Positions 30,890 to 43,459 of a stretch of 64,000 nucleotides of DNA are shown here, piece after piece. Positions within the stretch are counted from its first letter, which is position 1; each line of letters begins with the position of its first letter. The stretch covers positions 130,775 to 194,774 of the forward strand of contig CM075104.1 of NCBI GenBank assembly GCA_037576195.1, in the 5' to 3' direction. Below the pieces are notes generated by a model. The model searched no databases, was not told the DNA's origin, and saw only the letters and a list, made by a program, of their open reading frames with translations. This DNA is from Phytoseiulus persimilis. Its lineage: Eukaryota > Arthropoda > Arachnida > Mesostigmata > Phytoseiidae. A program made the translations under genes and the position numbers.

Positions 30890-31000
30890 GGCGGTGGAAA
30901 CGCTGAGCAACAAGGTGGTGTACATGTTGATCAACATGGAGGTGAACATGCTGATCAAAATGCTAGACAACATGATGTTGAAAGTGATGAGCAACATGTT
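30890..31000 (+). repeat. Degenerate copies of the 24-bp iteron
   Basis: GGTGGTGTACATGTTGATCA, then variants with GAACATGCTGATCA and GAGCAACATG. About four diverged copies of the 29.1-kb unit, on the other side of the + strand gene. Confidence 0.75.
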
Positions 31001-31339
31001 CAGGCAGCGCGACCACTTAATCACATGACGCGCTGCACCTCGCTACGCTCGGTGGAGGTCTTAGACGTAATGTGTGTTCTTTGGTTCGAGAAAGACGAAT
31101 GATGTATGTACAGTGAGGAAGGAGGGGTATTCATGGGGGAAATGGTAGTATTGAGAACAAAGCATGATGATGGCATGAATTATATTTATAATGAGACAAA
31201 TCGGATGGATGATGAGGAATGGCTGCTGATGATGATGATGATGAGGACTCCGGCGACGTGTGATTGATTATTACATGGTTTTTCGAGAGCTATCACTGAT
31301 GGAATGGGCGAGTTTTGAGATTTTGAAGCAGGGAGAATA

Positions 31340-32167
31340 TCATGGATGGGTGTTGACACGGTTTCGACTTGAAGAATTAGATGCGGCTGGAGGTAATTGA
31401 GCTGCGAATGATGATGATTGCGCGGCAGAATTACGAAGGTTGAGAGGAGGTCGGAAACCAGAACGTGTATGTAGTGTGCTGCTTGTGGACGAGGTGTTCG
31501 GAGTATACTGTGGTGAATTGAATGAAGGAATGGAGTTTGATCCTGAGCTATTTGATGAATATAGTACGATTTGTAACGCCTGTGCTAATATATCTGTACT
31601 TGTGTGACGTGTTGCTGATTGCGGATGCGACGGAACATGTACGGGCTGAGGGACTTGTTGTGTTTGTGGTTGTTCTTGTTGTGATTGTGGATGGTCGTGT
31701 GTCCAGATAGAATTGTTGATTTGATGTGAGCGCATCAATTGCTCAATGTGTGTGGGCCCGCGTGTGTATAGTGAATGAAGATATGAGCTCCAATTTGCTG
31801 CGTTGGTAATATATGTGTTAAAGTGATGTGTTTCGAGTGTTACCAGACAGGAATCCAACGATGGGCTAATTGATATAGCGCATGGAAGAATTTCGCTGTC
31901 ATGTGTTAATCTATGTGTGTTTGAAGTGCTTGTTCCCTGTTCCCCCTGATTATGTTCGTGTTGTGCTTCTTGTTGCTGCGGTTGTTGCTGTTGTTGTTCT
32001 TCATTCTGTTGTGTGTTGCTGTGTTCTTGCTCAGGTGCGTGTTGTGTTTGCCTGGACGCACTGTTTGGCTCGATGGCTTTTAGATGGAATGATAATTTGC
32101 CCAGATCGCGCATTATGTCGTCCGGGTCCTCGGTAGATGAATGTGATGATGATGATAAATGAGCCAT
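31340..32167 (-). CDS. Gln/Ser-rich low-complexity protein, 275 aa
   Basis: The ATG at 32167 has a favourable context (ATCATGGCTC); the frame is also open upstream to 32305 but that part is AT-rich. The sequence has a poly-Gln segment (EEQQQQQPQQQEAQ), Gln-Pro repeats (QSQQEQPQTQQVPQP) and long Ser/Asn-rich stretches, with a more structured part in the middle (LETHHFNTYITNAANWSSYL). No signal peptide, membrane segment or enzymatic motif. It converges on the + strand gene of the iteron island and abuts the satellite at its 5' side. It could be a transcription-related or structural protein; unrecognised. Confidence 0.5.
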   Translation of the reverse strand: MAHLSSSSHSSTEDPDDIMRDLGKLSFHLKAIEPNSASRQTQHAPEQEHSNTQQNEEQQQQQPQQQEAQHEHNQGEQGTSTSNTHRLTHDSEILPCAISISPSLDSCLVTLETHHFNTYITNAANWSSYLHSLYTRGPTHIEQLMRSHQINNSIWTHDHPQSQQEQPQTQQVPQPVHVPSHPQSATRHTSTDILAQALQIVLYSSNSSGSNSIPSFNSPQYTPNTSSTSSTLHTRSGFRPPLNLRNSAAQSSSFAAQLPPAASNSSSRNRVNTHP

Positions 32168-32324
32168 GATAACGATGATGGTGGTGGTGTCGGCGATGAA
32201 TGTAATATGAGCTGAGATGAACTTGATTGATGAGTGATGTTTGATAATGAAATAATATGATGAATTAAGATCTAAATGACGATCTGTGAAAAAAGTATTT
32301 TTCAAACACAGGCTTCTGAATATT

Positions 32325-34164
32325 CTTCGTTAAGCTAAGGCATGCTTCTGAAATTTAGTCTTAGCGTTGAGCTAATGTATGCTTGTGGAATTCAGTCTTA
32401 GGCTAAGGCATGCTTCTGAAAATTCGCCTCAGGCTAAGGCCTGCTTCTGAAAATCAGCCTTAGCCTTGAGCTAAGGTTGGCTGTTTTTGAAATTTAGTCT
32501 TAGCGTTGAGCTAATGTATGCTTGTGGAATTCAGTCTTGGGCTAAGGCATGCTTCTGAAATTTAGTCTTAGCCTTGAGCTAATGTATGCTTGTGAAATTT
32601 AGTCTTAGGCTAAGGCATGCTTCTGAAAATTAGCCTCAGCCTTGAGCTGAGGTGGGCTGTTTTCGAAATTTAGTCTTAGCGTTGAGCTAATGTATGCTTG
32701 TGGAATTCAGTCTTGGGCTGAGCCATGCTTCAGAAAATTCGCGTTAGGCTAAGGCATGCTTTTGAAATTTAGTCTTAGCCTTGAGCTGATGTAGGCTTGT
32801 GGAATTTAGTCTTGAGCTAAGGCATGCTTCTGAAATTCTGTCTTGGCGTTGAGCTAACGTATGCTTGTGGAATTCAGTCTTGGGCTAAATCATGCTTCTG
32901 AAATTCAGTCTAAGCGTTGAGCTAATGTATGCTTGTGGAATTCAGTCTTAGGCTAAGGCATGCTTCTGAAAATTCGCCTTAGCCTTGAGCTAAGGTTGGC
33001 TGTTTTTGAAATTTAGACATAGCCATGAGCTAATGTATGCTTCTGAAAATTCTTCTTAGGCTAAGGCATGCTTCTGAAAATTAGCCTTAGCCTTGAGCTA
33101 AGTTTGGCTGTTTTTGAAATTTAGTGTAAGCGTTGAGCTAATGTATGCTTGTGGAATTTAGTCTTAGGCAAAGGCATGCTTCTGAAATGTAGTCTTAGCC
33201 TTGAGCTAATGTATGCTTGTGGAATTTAGTCTTAGGCTAAGGCATGCTTCCGAAAATTCGTCTTAGCCTTGAGCTAAGGTTGGCTGTTCTTGAAATTTAG
33301 TCTTAGCGTTGAGCTAATTTATGTTTTTGCAATTTAGTCTTAGGCTAAGGCATGCTTCTGGAATTCAGTCTTAGCCTTGAGCTAATGTATGCTTTTGGAA
33401 TTTAGTCTTAGGCTAATGCATGCTTCTGAAAATTCGCCTTAGCCTTGAGCTAAGGTTGGCTGTTTTTGAAATTTAGTCATAGCCTTGAGCTAATGTATGC
33501 TTCTGAAAATTCTTCTTAGGCTAAGGCATGATTTTGAAAATTAGCCTTAGGCTAACCATGCTTCTGAAAATTCGTCTTAGCCTTGAGCTAAGGTTAGCTG
33601 TTTTTGAAATTTAGTCTTACCGTTGAGTTAATGTATGCTTGTGGAATTTAGTCTTAAGCTAAGGCATGCTTCTGAAATTTAGTCTTAGCGTTGAGCTAAT
33701 GTATGCTTGTGGAATTTAGTCTTAGGCTGAGGCATGCTTCTGAAAATTCGCCTTAGGCCAAGGCATGCTTCTGAAAATTAGCCTTGGCCTTGAGCTAAGG
33801 TTGGCTGTTTTTGAAATTTAGTCTTAGCGTTGAGCTAATGTATGCTTGTGGAATTCAGTCTTGGGCTAAGGCATGCTTCTGAAATTTAGTCTTAGCCTTG
33901 AGCTAATGTATGCTTGTGGAATTTAGTCTTAGGCTAAGGCATGCTCCTGAAAATTAGCCTCAGCCTTGAGCTGAGGTGGGCTGTTTTCGAAATTTAGTCT
34001 TAGCGTTGAGCTAATGTATGCTTGTGGAATTCAGTCTTGGGCTGAGCCATGCTTCTGAAAATTCGCGTTAGGCTAAGGCATGCTTTTGAAATTTAGTCTT
34101 AGCCTTGAGCTGATGTAGGCTTGTGGAATTTAGTCTTAAGCTAAGGCATGCTTCTGAAATTGCT
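32325..34164 (+). repeat. Palindrome-rich satellite, block 2
   Basis: 31/37-bp units as in block 1, less diverged. From about 32708 it belongs to the first 7.8-kb duplicated unit. Minus-strand genes of the iteron island end just before it. Confidence 0.95.
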
Positions 34165-35640
34165 GCTCGAACTCCTTAAATATAATACATGTACGAGGAT
34201 ACCCGCGTTGTCCTCCGACATGGGGACTACACGTCGGACGAAATGTCCATACCAATCGGACTCCGACAAGGTTGTCCACTATCTCCGATCCTATTCAGCC
34301 TCTACATTGCGAACCTTGAACGAGAACTCCTGGCAACAGGACGAGGATTCAGATTCGCAAGGAAAGGCAACTTCTGGGATGTGAGAGAAAAAAAGTTATT
34401 CACAATGCCCGGATTGCTGTTTGCAGATGACCTAGTTCTGATGACAAACAGCATGGGAGATATGGAAACGCTCCTCGAGGTTACTACAAGGTTTGGGGAC
34501 AACATGTCCATCAAATTTAACCCAGAGAAGAGCGGTGTAATGGTCTTCTCTCGACCAGCAGGAACCCATACTCCGGATAGAGATCTCAGGATACAAGGAT
34601 TACCAATACCTATGTTGGAATCATACAAATATCTAGGGATCGAACTATCTACCGACAGCGACCATTTGGCTAGACAATGGCCTAAACTGTCAGGAAAAGC
34701 CGACCAAGCAATCCAGAGACTAAACGCGAAAGCACTTTGGAGCTTCGACCGATTCGAAGTCTCCAAAATACTCTGGAAAGCTACAGCAGTCCCGCAGCTC
34801 ACATACTGCAATGCAGTGATTACCATGCCAAAAAGACTGAGAAACCACATAGAAGTCAGGCAGAGAGACGCGGGAAGATGGGCTCTTGGCATACCGCACT
34901 CCACTATAGTGAAGGAGTTCATTGAGGGAGAACTCGGATGGAGCTCCTTCGATGCCAGAGAAACCATAAGCAAAGTGATGTTCTTCGAGAGGATAAAACA
35001 AATGGATCCACATAGATGGCCAAAACTTGTCCTCGAGGCCATCGAACTCACCAAAACCAAAATCGAAGCATCCGAGAGACTCAAAAAACTGAGCATGCAA
35101 TTCGAATGTGGGGACATCCGACTGGCCAAAAACACATCCGGCAAGCTGATGTGGAAGACGTTCCGCAAAGAACTCAAACTGAGGGTGCGGAATAAATTGG
35201 ACGCCACCTGGAGAGACAGGATGGAGTCCAAATCCACACTGAGTACATACCGTCGATACAAAGAGACTAGAGGAATCAACCCCGGACTGTACGATAACTC
35301 CCGCGGAAGCCAACTCTTAGCGTTAACCAGGGCAGGAATGCTGAACACCAAGACCCGGCAACACAACCGCGATTCCTCCATCGACATCAACTGTTCAAGA
35401 TGTGGAGCACCCGAAACAGAAAGACACGTAGTCTCGGGGTGCGAGGAACGAACTTTACCCCCAGAGGAGTTTCCCTTCCGAATTGGACTCACACCCAATA
35501 GCTAACATGAAGTTCTGCGAAAGACGAAGGTGACCCTAACTAACTGGGAGCGGCAAGATCTGTGAACGCAATACGACTCACCCCTGGAATGAAAGGGACC
35601 ATATGTGCATATGGAAGATCGAAATAAATCCAATCCAATC
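34165..35640 (+). mobile_element. Truncated LINE copy 1 in the satellite
   Basis: Begins in the RT (LLRQ...LRQGCPLSPILFSLYIANLE), contains LLFADDLVLM, thumb, LYDNSRGSQLLALTRAGML and CSRCGAPETERHVVSGC. The frame 34189-35505 is open but ends at a TAA 23 codons before the family's normal C-terminus. The 3' UTR has CATATGTGCATATG and a (CCAAT)n tail. Related to LINE A and LINE B. Confidence 0.92.
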
Positions 35641-37955
35641 CTTAGGCTAAGGCCTGCTTGTTGAAATCAGCCTTAGTTTAAGGCCTGCTTCTGAAAATTA
35701 GCCTTAGGCTAAGGCCTGCTTCTGAAAATTCTTCTTAGGCTAAGGCATGCTTCTGAAAATAAGCCTTAGCCTTGAGCTAAGTTTGGCTGTTTTTGAAATT
35801 CAGTCTAAGCGTTGAGCTAATGTATGCTTGTGGAATTTAGTCTTAGGCAAAGGCATGCTTCTGAAATGTAGTCTTAGCCTTGAGCTAATGTATGCTTGTG
35901 GAATTTAGTCTTAGGCTAAGGCATGCTTCCGAAAATTCGTCTTCGCCTTGAGCTAAGGTTGGCTGTTCTTGAAATTTAGTCTTAGCGTTGAGCTAATGTA
36001 TGCTTGTGCAATTTAGTCTTAGGGTAAGGCATGCTTCTGAAATTCAGTCTTGGCCTTGAGCTAATGTATGCTTTTGGAACTTAGTCTTAGGCTAAGGCAT
36101 GCTTCTGAAATTTAGTCTTAGCGTTGAGCTAATGTATGCTTGTGGAATTTAGTCTTAGGCTAAGGCATGCTTCCGAGAATTCGTCTTAGCCTTGAGCTAA
36201 GGTTGGCTGTTCTTGAAATTTAGTCTTAGCGTTGAGGTAATGTATGCTTGTGGAATTTAGTCTTAGGCTAAGGCATGCTTCTGAAATTCAGTCTTAGCCT
36301 TGAGCTAATGTATGCTTTTGGGATTTAGTCATAGGCTAAGGCATGCTTCTGAAATTTAGTCTTAGCGTTGAGCTAATGTATGCTTGTGGAGTTTAGTCTT
36401 AGGCTAAGGCATGCTTCTGAAAATTCGTCTTAGCCTTGAGCTAAGGTTGGCTGCTTTTGAAATTTAGTCTTAGCGTTGAGCTAATGTATGCTTGTGGAAT
36501 TTAGTCTTAGGCTAAGGCATGCTTCTGAAAATAAGCCTTAGGCTAAGGCATGCTTCTGAAAATTAGCCTTAGCCTCGAGTTAAGGTTGGCTGTTTTTGAA
36601 ATTTAGTCTTAGCGTTGAGCTAATGTATGCTTGTGGAATTCAGTCTTGGGCTAAGGCATGCTTCTGGAATTTAGTCTTAGCCTTGAGCTAATGTATGCTT
36701 GTCGAATTTAGTCTTAGGCTAAGGCATGCTTCTGAAAATAAGCCTTAGGCTAAGGCATGCTTCTGAAAATTAGCCTTAGCCTCGAGCTAAGGTTGGCTGT
36801 TTTTGAAATTTAGTCTTAGCGTTGAGCTAATGTATGCTTGTGGAATTCAGTCTTGGGCTAAGGCATGCTTCTGGAATTTAGTCTTAGCCTTGAGCTAATG
36901 TATGCTTGTCGAATTTAGTCTTAGGCTAAGGCATGCTTCTGAAAATTAGCCTCAGCCTCGAGCTGAGGTGGGCTGTTTTCGAAATTTAGTCTTAGCTTTG
37001 AGCTAATGTATGCTTGTGGAATTCAGTCTTGGGCTGAGCCATGCTTCTGAAAATTCGCGTTAGGCTAAGGCATGCTTTTGAAATTTAGTCTTAGCCTTGA
37101 GCTGATGTAGGCTTGTGGAATTTAGTCTTAAGCTAAGGCATGCTTCTGAAAATTCGCCTTAGGCTTGAGCTAAGGTTGGCTGTTTTTGAAATTTAGTCAT
37201 AGCCTTGAGCTAATGTATGCTTGTGGAATTTAGTCTTAGGCTAAGGCATGCTTCTGAAATTTAGTCTTAGCCTTGAGCTAATGTATGCTTGTGGAATTTA
37301 GTCTTAGGCTAAGGCATGCTTCTGAAAATTAGCCTCAGCCTTGAGCTGAGGTGGGCTGTTTTCGAAATTTAGTCTTAGCGTTGAGCTAATGTATGCTTGT
37401 GGAATTCAGTCTTGGGCTGAGCCATGCTTCTGAAAATTCGCGTTAGGCTAAGGCATGCTTTTGAAATTTAGTCTTAGCCTTGAGCTGATGTAGGCTTGTG
37501 GAATTTAGTCTTAAGGTAAGGCATGCTTCTGAAATTCTGTCTTAGCGTTGAGCTAACGTATGCTTGTGGAATTCAGTCTTGGGCTAAGGCATGCTTCTGA
37601 AATTCAGTCTAAGCGTTGAGCTAATGTATGCTTGTGGAATTTAGTCTTAGGCTAAGGCATGCTTCTGAAAATTCGCCTTAGCCTTGAGCTAAGGTTGGCT
37701 GTTTTCGAAATTCAGTCATAGCCTTGAGCTAATGTATGCTTCTGAAAATTCTTCTTAGGCTAAGGCATGATTTTGAAAATTAGCCTTAGGCTAACCATGC
37801 TTCTGAAAATTCGTCTCAGCCTTGAGCTAAGGTTGGCTGTTTTTGAAATTTAGTCTTACCGTTGAGCTAATGTATGCTCGTGGAATTTAGTCTTAAGCTA
37901 AGGCATGCTTCTGAAATTTAGTCTTAGCGTTGAGCTAATGTATGCTTGTGGAATT
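35641..37955 (+). repeat. Palindrome-rich satellite, block 3
   Basis: 31/37-bp units between LINE copies 1 and 2. It starts with TTAGGCTAAGGCCTGCTTGT, the same variant that follows LINE copies 2 and 3. Confidence 0.95.
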
Positions 37956-39234
37956 CTGGGATGTGAGAGAAAAAAAGTTCTTCACAATTCCCGGATTGCT
38001 GTTTGCAGATGACCTAGTTCTGATAACAAACAGCATGGGAGATATGGAAACGCTCCTCGAGGTTACTACAAGGTTTGGGGACAACATGTCCATCAAATTT
38101 AACCCAGAGAAGAGCGGTGTAATGGTCTTCTCTCGACCAGCAGGAACCCATACTCCGGATAGAGATCTCAGGATACAAGGATTACCAATACCTATGGTGG
38201 AATCATTCAAATATCTAGGGATCGAACTATCTACCGACAGCGACCACTTGGCTAGACAATGGCCTAAACTGTCAGGAAAAGCCGACCAAGCAATCCAGAG
38301 ACTAAACGCGAAAGCACTTTGGAGCTTCGACCGATTCGAAGTCTCCAAAATACTCTGGAAAGCTACAGCAGTCCCGCAGCTCACATACTGCAATGCAGTG
38401 ATTACCATGCCAAAAAGACTGAGAAACCACATAGAAGTCAGGCAGAGAGACGCGGGAAGATGGGCTCTTGGCATACCGCACTCCGCAATAGCGAAGGAGT
38501 TCATTGAGGGAGAACTCGGATGGAGCTCCTTCGATGCCAGAGAAACCATAAGCAAAGTGATGTTCTTCGAGAGGATAAAACAAATGGATCCACATAGATG
38601 GCCAAAACTTGTCCTCGAGGCCATCGAACTCACCAAAACCAAAATCGAAGCATCCGAGAGACTCAAAAAACTGAGCATGCGATTCGAATGTGGGGACATC
38701 CGACTGGCCAAAAACACATCCGGCAAGCTGATGTGGAAGACGTTCCGCAAAGAACTCAAACTGAGGGTGCGGAATAAATTGGACGCCACCTGGAGAGACA
38801 AGATGGAGTTCAAATCCACACTGAGTACAAACCGACGATACAAAGAGACTAGAGGAATCAACCCCGGACTGTACGATAACTCCCGCGGAAGCCAACTCTT
38901 AGCGTTAACCAGGGCAGGAATGCTGAACACCAAGACCCGGCAACACAACCGCGATTCCTCCATCGACATCAACTGTTCAAGATGTGGAGCACCCGAAACA
39001 GGAAGACACGTAGTCTTGGGGTGCGAGGAACGAACTTTACCCCCAGAGGAGTTTCCCTTCCGAATTGGACTCACACCCAATAGCTAACATGAAGTTCTGC
39101 GAAAGACGAAGGTGACCCTAACTAACTGGGAGCGGCAAGATCTGTGAACGCAATACGACTCACCCCTGGAATGAAAGGGACCATATGTGCATATGGAAGA
39201 TCGAAATAAATCCAATCCAATCCAATCCAATCCT
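37956..39234 (+). mobile_element. Truncated LINE copy 2 in the satellite
   Basis: Begins directly at FWDVREKKFF before LLFADDLVLI, 3' of where copy 1 begins, and otherwise parallels copy 1 with scattered substitutions. The same early TAA is present. The (CCAAT) tail is longer than in copy 1, and the 3' flanking satellite is the same as that of copy 1, so the two derive from duplication and not from independent insertion. Confidence 0.92.
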
Positions 39235-41977
39235 TAGGCTAAGGCCTGCTTGTTGAAATTAGCCTCAGTTTAAGGCCTGCTTCTGAAAATTAGCCTTAGG
39301 CTAAGGCCTGCTTCTGAAAATTCTTCTTAGGCTAAGGCATGCTTCTGAAAATTAGCCTTAGCCTTGAGCTAAGTTTGGCTGTTTTTGAAATTTAGTCTAA
39401 GCGTTGAGCTAATGTATGCTTGTGGAATTTAGTCTTAGGCAAAGGCATGCTTCTGGAATTTAGTCTTAGCCTTGAGCTAATGTATGCTTGTGGAATTTAG
39501 TCTTGGGCTAAGGCATGCTTCTGAAAATTCAGTCTTAGCCTTGAGCTAATGTATGCTTGTGGAATTTAGTCTTGGGCTGAGTCACGCTTCTGAAAATTCG
39601 CCTCAGGCTAAGGCATGCTTGTGGAATTTAGTCTTAAGCTAAGGCATGCTTCTGAAATTTAGTCTTACGCTAAGGCATGCTTCTGAAATTTAGTCTTAGC
39701 TTTGAGCTAATGTATGCTTCTGAAATTTAGTCTTGGCGTTGAGCTAATGTATGCTCGTGGGATTCAGTCTTAGGCTAAGGCATGCTTCTGAAAATTTAGT
39801 CTTAGCCTTGAGCTAATGTATGCTTGTGGAATTTAGTCTTGGGCTAAGGCATGCTTCCGAAATTTAGTCTTAGCTTCGAGCTAATGTATGCTTGTGGAAT
39901 TCAGTCTTGGGCTAAGGCATGCTTCTGAGAATTCGCCTCAGGCTAAGGCATGCTTCTGAAAATTTAGTCTTAGCGTTGAGCTAATGAATGCTTCTGAAAT
40001 TTAGTCCCAGGCTAAGGCATGCTTCTGAAATTTAGTCTTAGCGTTGAGCTAATGTATGCTTGTGGAATTTAGTCTTGGGCTAAGGCATGCTCCTGAAATT
40101 CAGTCTTAGCGTTGAGCTAATGTATGATTGTGGAATTTAGTCTTGGGCTAAGGCATGCTTCTGAAATTTAGTCTTAGCGTTGAGCTAATGTATGCTTGTG
40201 GAATTTAGTCTTGGGCTGAGGCATGCTTCTGAAATTCAGTCTTAGCTTTGAGCTAATGTATGCTTCTGAAATTTAGTTTTAGCCTTAAGGTGATGTATGC
40301 TTGTGGAATTTAGTCTTGGGCTAAGGCATGCTTCTGAAATTTAGTTTTAGCTTTGAGCTAATGTATGCTTCTGAAATTTAGTCTTAGCTTTGAGCTAATG
40401 TATGCTTCTGAAATTTAGTCTTAGCTTTGAGCTAATGTATGCTTGTGGAATTTAGTCTTGGGCTAAGGCATGCTTCTGAAATTTAGTCTTAGCCTTGAGC
40501 TAATGTATGCTTGTGGAATTTAGTCTTGGGCTGAGCCATGCTTCAGAAAATTCGCGTTAGGCTAAGGCATGCTTTTGAAATTTAGTCTTAGCCTTGAGCT
40601 GATGTAGGCTTGTGGAATTTAGTCTTGAGCTAAGGCATGCTTCTGAAATTCTGTCTTGGCGTTGAGCTAACGTATGCTTGTGGAATTCAGTCTTGGGCTA
40701 AATCATGCTTCTGAAATTCAGTCTAAGCGTTGAGCTAATGTATGCTTGTGGAATTCAGTCTTAGGCTAAGGCATGCTTCTGAAAATTCGCCTTAGCCTTG
40801 AGCTAAGGTTGGCTGTTTTTGAAATTTAGACATAGCCATGAGCTAATGTATGCTTCTGAAAATTCTTCTTAGGCTAAGGCATGCTTCTGAAAATTAGCCT
40901 TAGCCTTGAGCTAAGTTTGGCTGTTTTTGAAATTTAGTGTAAGCGTTGAGCTAATGTATGCTTGTGGAATTTAGTCTTAGGCAAAGGCATGCTTCTGAAA
41001 TGTAGTCTTAGCCTTGAGCTAATGTATGCTTGTGGAATTTAGTCTTAGGCTAAGGCATGCTTCCGAAAATTCGTCTTAGCCTTGAGCTAAGGTTGGCTGT
41101 TCTTGAAATTTAGTCTTAGCGTTGAGCTAATTTATGTTTTTGCAATTTAGTCTTAGGCTAAGGCATGCTTCTGGAATTCAGTCTTAGCCTTGAGCTAATG
41201 TATGCTTTTGGAATTTAGTCTTAGGCTAATGCATGCTTCTGAAAATTCGCCTTAGCCTTGAGCTAAGGTTGGCTGTTTTTGAAATTTAGTCATAGCCTTG
41301 AGCTAATGTATGCTTCTGAAAATTCTTCTTAGGCTAAGGCATGATTTTGAAAATTAGCCTTAGGCTAACCATGCTTCTGAAAATTCGTCTTAGCCTTGAG
41401 CTAAGGTTAGCTGTTTTTGAAATTTAGTCTTACCGTTGAGTTAATGTATGCTTGTGGAATTAAGTCTTAAGCTAAGGCATGCTTCTGAAATTTAGTCTTA
41501 GCGTTGAGCTAATGTATGCTTGTGGAATTTAGTCTTAGGCTGAGGCATGCTTCTGAAAATTCGCCTTAGGCCAAGGCATGCTTCTGAAAATTAGCCTTGG
41601 CCTTGAGCTAAGGTTGGCTGTTTTTGAAATTTAGTCTTAGCGTTGAGCTAATGTATGCTTGTGGAATTCAGTCTTGGGCTAAGGCATGCTTCTGAAATTT
41701 AGTCTTAGCCTTGAGCTAATGTATGCTTGTGGAATTTAGTCTTAGGCTAAGGCATGCTCCTGAAAATTAGCCTCAGCCTTGAGCTGAGGTGGGCTGTTTT
41801 CGAAATTTAGTCTTAGCGTTGAGCTAATGTATGCTTGTGGAATTCAGTCTTGGGCTGAGCCATGCTTCTGAAAATTCGCGTTAGGCTAAGGCATGCTTTT
41901 GAAATTTAGTCTTAGCCTTGAGCTGATGTAGGCTTGTGGAATTTAGTCTTAAGCTAAGGCATGCTTCTGAAATTGCT
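39235..41977 (+). repeat. Palindrome-rich satellite, block 4
   Basis: 31/37-bp units crossing the boundary between the two 7.8-kb units near 40527. The 39.5-40.5 kb part is unique to unit 1. Confidence 0.95.
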
Positions 41978-43459
41978 GCTCGAACTCCTTGAATATAATA
42001 CATGTACGAGGATACCCGCGTTGTCCTCCGACATGGGGACTACACGTCGGACGAAATGTCCATACCAATCGGACTCCGACAAGGTTGTCCACTATCTCCG
42101 ATCCTATTCAGCCTCTACATTGCGAACCTTGAACGAGAACTCCTGGCAACAGGACGAGGATTCAGATTCGCAAGGAAAGGCAACTTCTGGGATGTGAGAG
42201 AAAAAAAGTTATTCACAATGCCCGGATTGCTGTTTGCAGATGACCTAGTTCTGATGACAAACAGCATGGGAGATATGGAAACGCTCCTCGAGGTTACTAC
42301 AAGGTTTGGGGACAACATGTCCATCAAATTTAACCCAGAGAAGAGCGGTGTAATGGTCTTCTCTCGACCAGCAGGAACCCATACTCCGGATAGAGATCTC
42401 AGGATACAAGGATTACCAATACCTATGTTGGAATCATACAAATATCTAGGGATCGAACTATCTACCGACAGCGACCATTTGGCTAGACAATGGCCTAAAC
42501 TGTCAGGAAAAGCCGACCAAGCAATCCAGAGACTAAACGCGAAAGCACTTTGGAGCTTCGACCGATTCGAAGTCTCCAAAATACTCTGGAAAGCTACAGC
42601 AGTCCCGCAGCTCACATACTGCAATGCAGTGATTACCATGCCAAAAAGACTGAGAAACCACATAGAAGTCAGGCAGAGAGACGCGGGAAGATGGGCTCTT
42701 GGCATACCGCACTCCACTATAGTGAAGGAGTTCATTGAGGGAGAACTCGGATGGAGCTCCTTCGATGCCACAGAAACCATAAGCAAAGTGATGTTCTTCG
42801 AGAGGATAAAACAAATGGATCCACATAGATGGCCAAAACTTGTCCTCGAGGCCATCGAACTCACCAAAACCAAGATCGAAGCATCCGAGAGACTCAAAAA
42901 ACTGAGCATGCAATTCGAATGTGGGGACATCCGACTGGCCAAAAACACATCCGGCAAGCTGATGTGGAAGACGTTCCGCAAAGAACTCAAACTGAGGGTG
43001 CGGAATAAATTGGACGCCACCTGGAGAGACAGGATGGAGTCCAAATCCACACTGAGTACATACCGTCGATACAAAGAGACTAGAGGAATCAACCCCGGAC
43101 TGTACGATAACTCCCGCGGAAGCCAACTCTTAGCGGTAACCAGGGCAGGAATGCTGAACACCAAGACCCGGCAACACAACCGCGATTCCTCCATCGACAT
43201 CAACTGTTCAAGATGTGGAGCACCCGAAACAGAAAGACACGTAGTCTCGGGGTGCGAGGAACGAACTTTACCCCCAGAGGAGTTTCCCTTCCGAATTGGA
43301 CTCACACCCAATAGCTAACATGAAGTTCTGCGAAAGACGAAGGTGACCCTAACTAACTGGGAGCGGCAAGATCTGTGAACGCAATACGACTCACCCCTGG
43401 AATGAAAGGGACCATATGTGCATATGGAAGATCGAAATAAATCCAATCCAATCCAATCC
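41978..43459 (+). mobile_element. Truncated LINE copy 3 in the satellite
   Basis: Counterpart of copy 1 at an offset of 7,813 bp, differing at only a few positions (Arg to Thr in SSFDATETISK; Leu to Val in LLAVTRAGM). Frame 42002-43318 ends at the same early TAA. The tail has one more pentamer than copy 1. Confidence 0.92.

Larger units (their letters stand above)
32708..40527 (+). repeat. 7.8-kb tandem duplication, unit 1
   Basis: Satellite plus two truncated LINE copies. Marker variants recur at a constant offset of 7,813 bp (for example GCCATGCTTCAGAAAATTCG at 32721 and 40534; LINE copy starts at 34165 and 41978), shifting to 7,818 after a LINE tail with one extra pentamer. Confidence 0.9.

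Noticed and set aside
34302..35498. 398-aa minus-strand ORF (and its counterparts at 37935, 42115 and 45753)
   Set aside because: Exact shadow of the LINE RT frame on the other strand; the RT motifs establish the coding strand.
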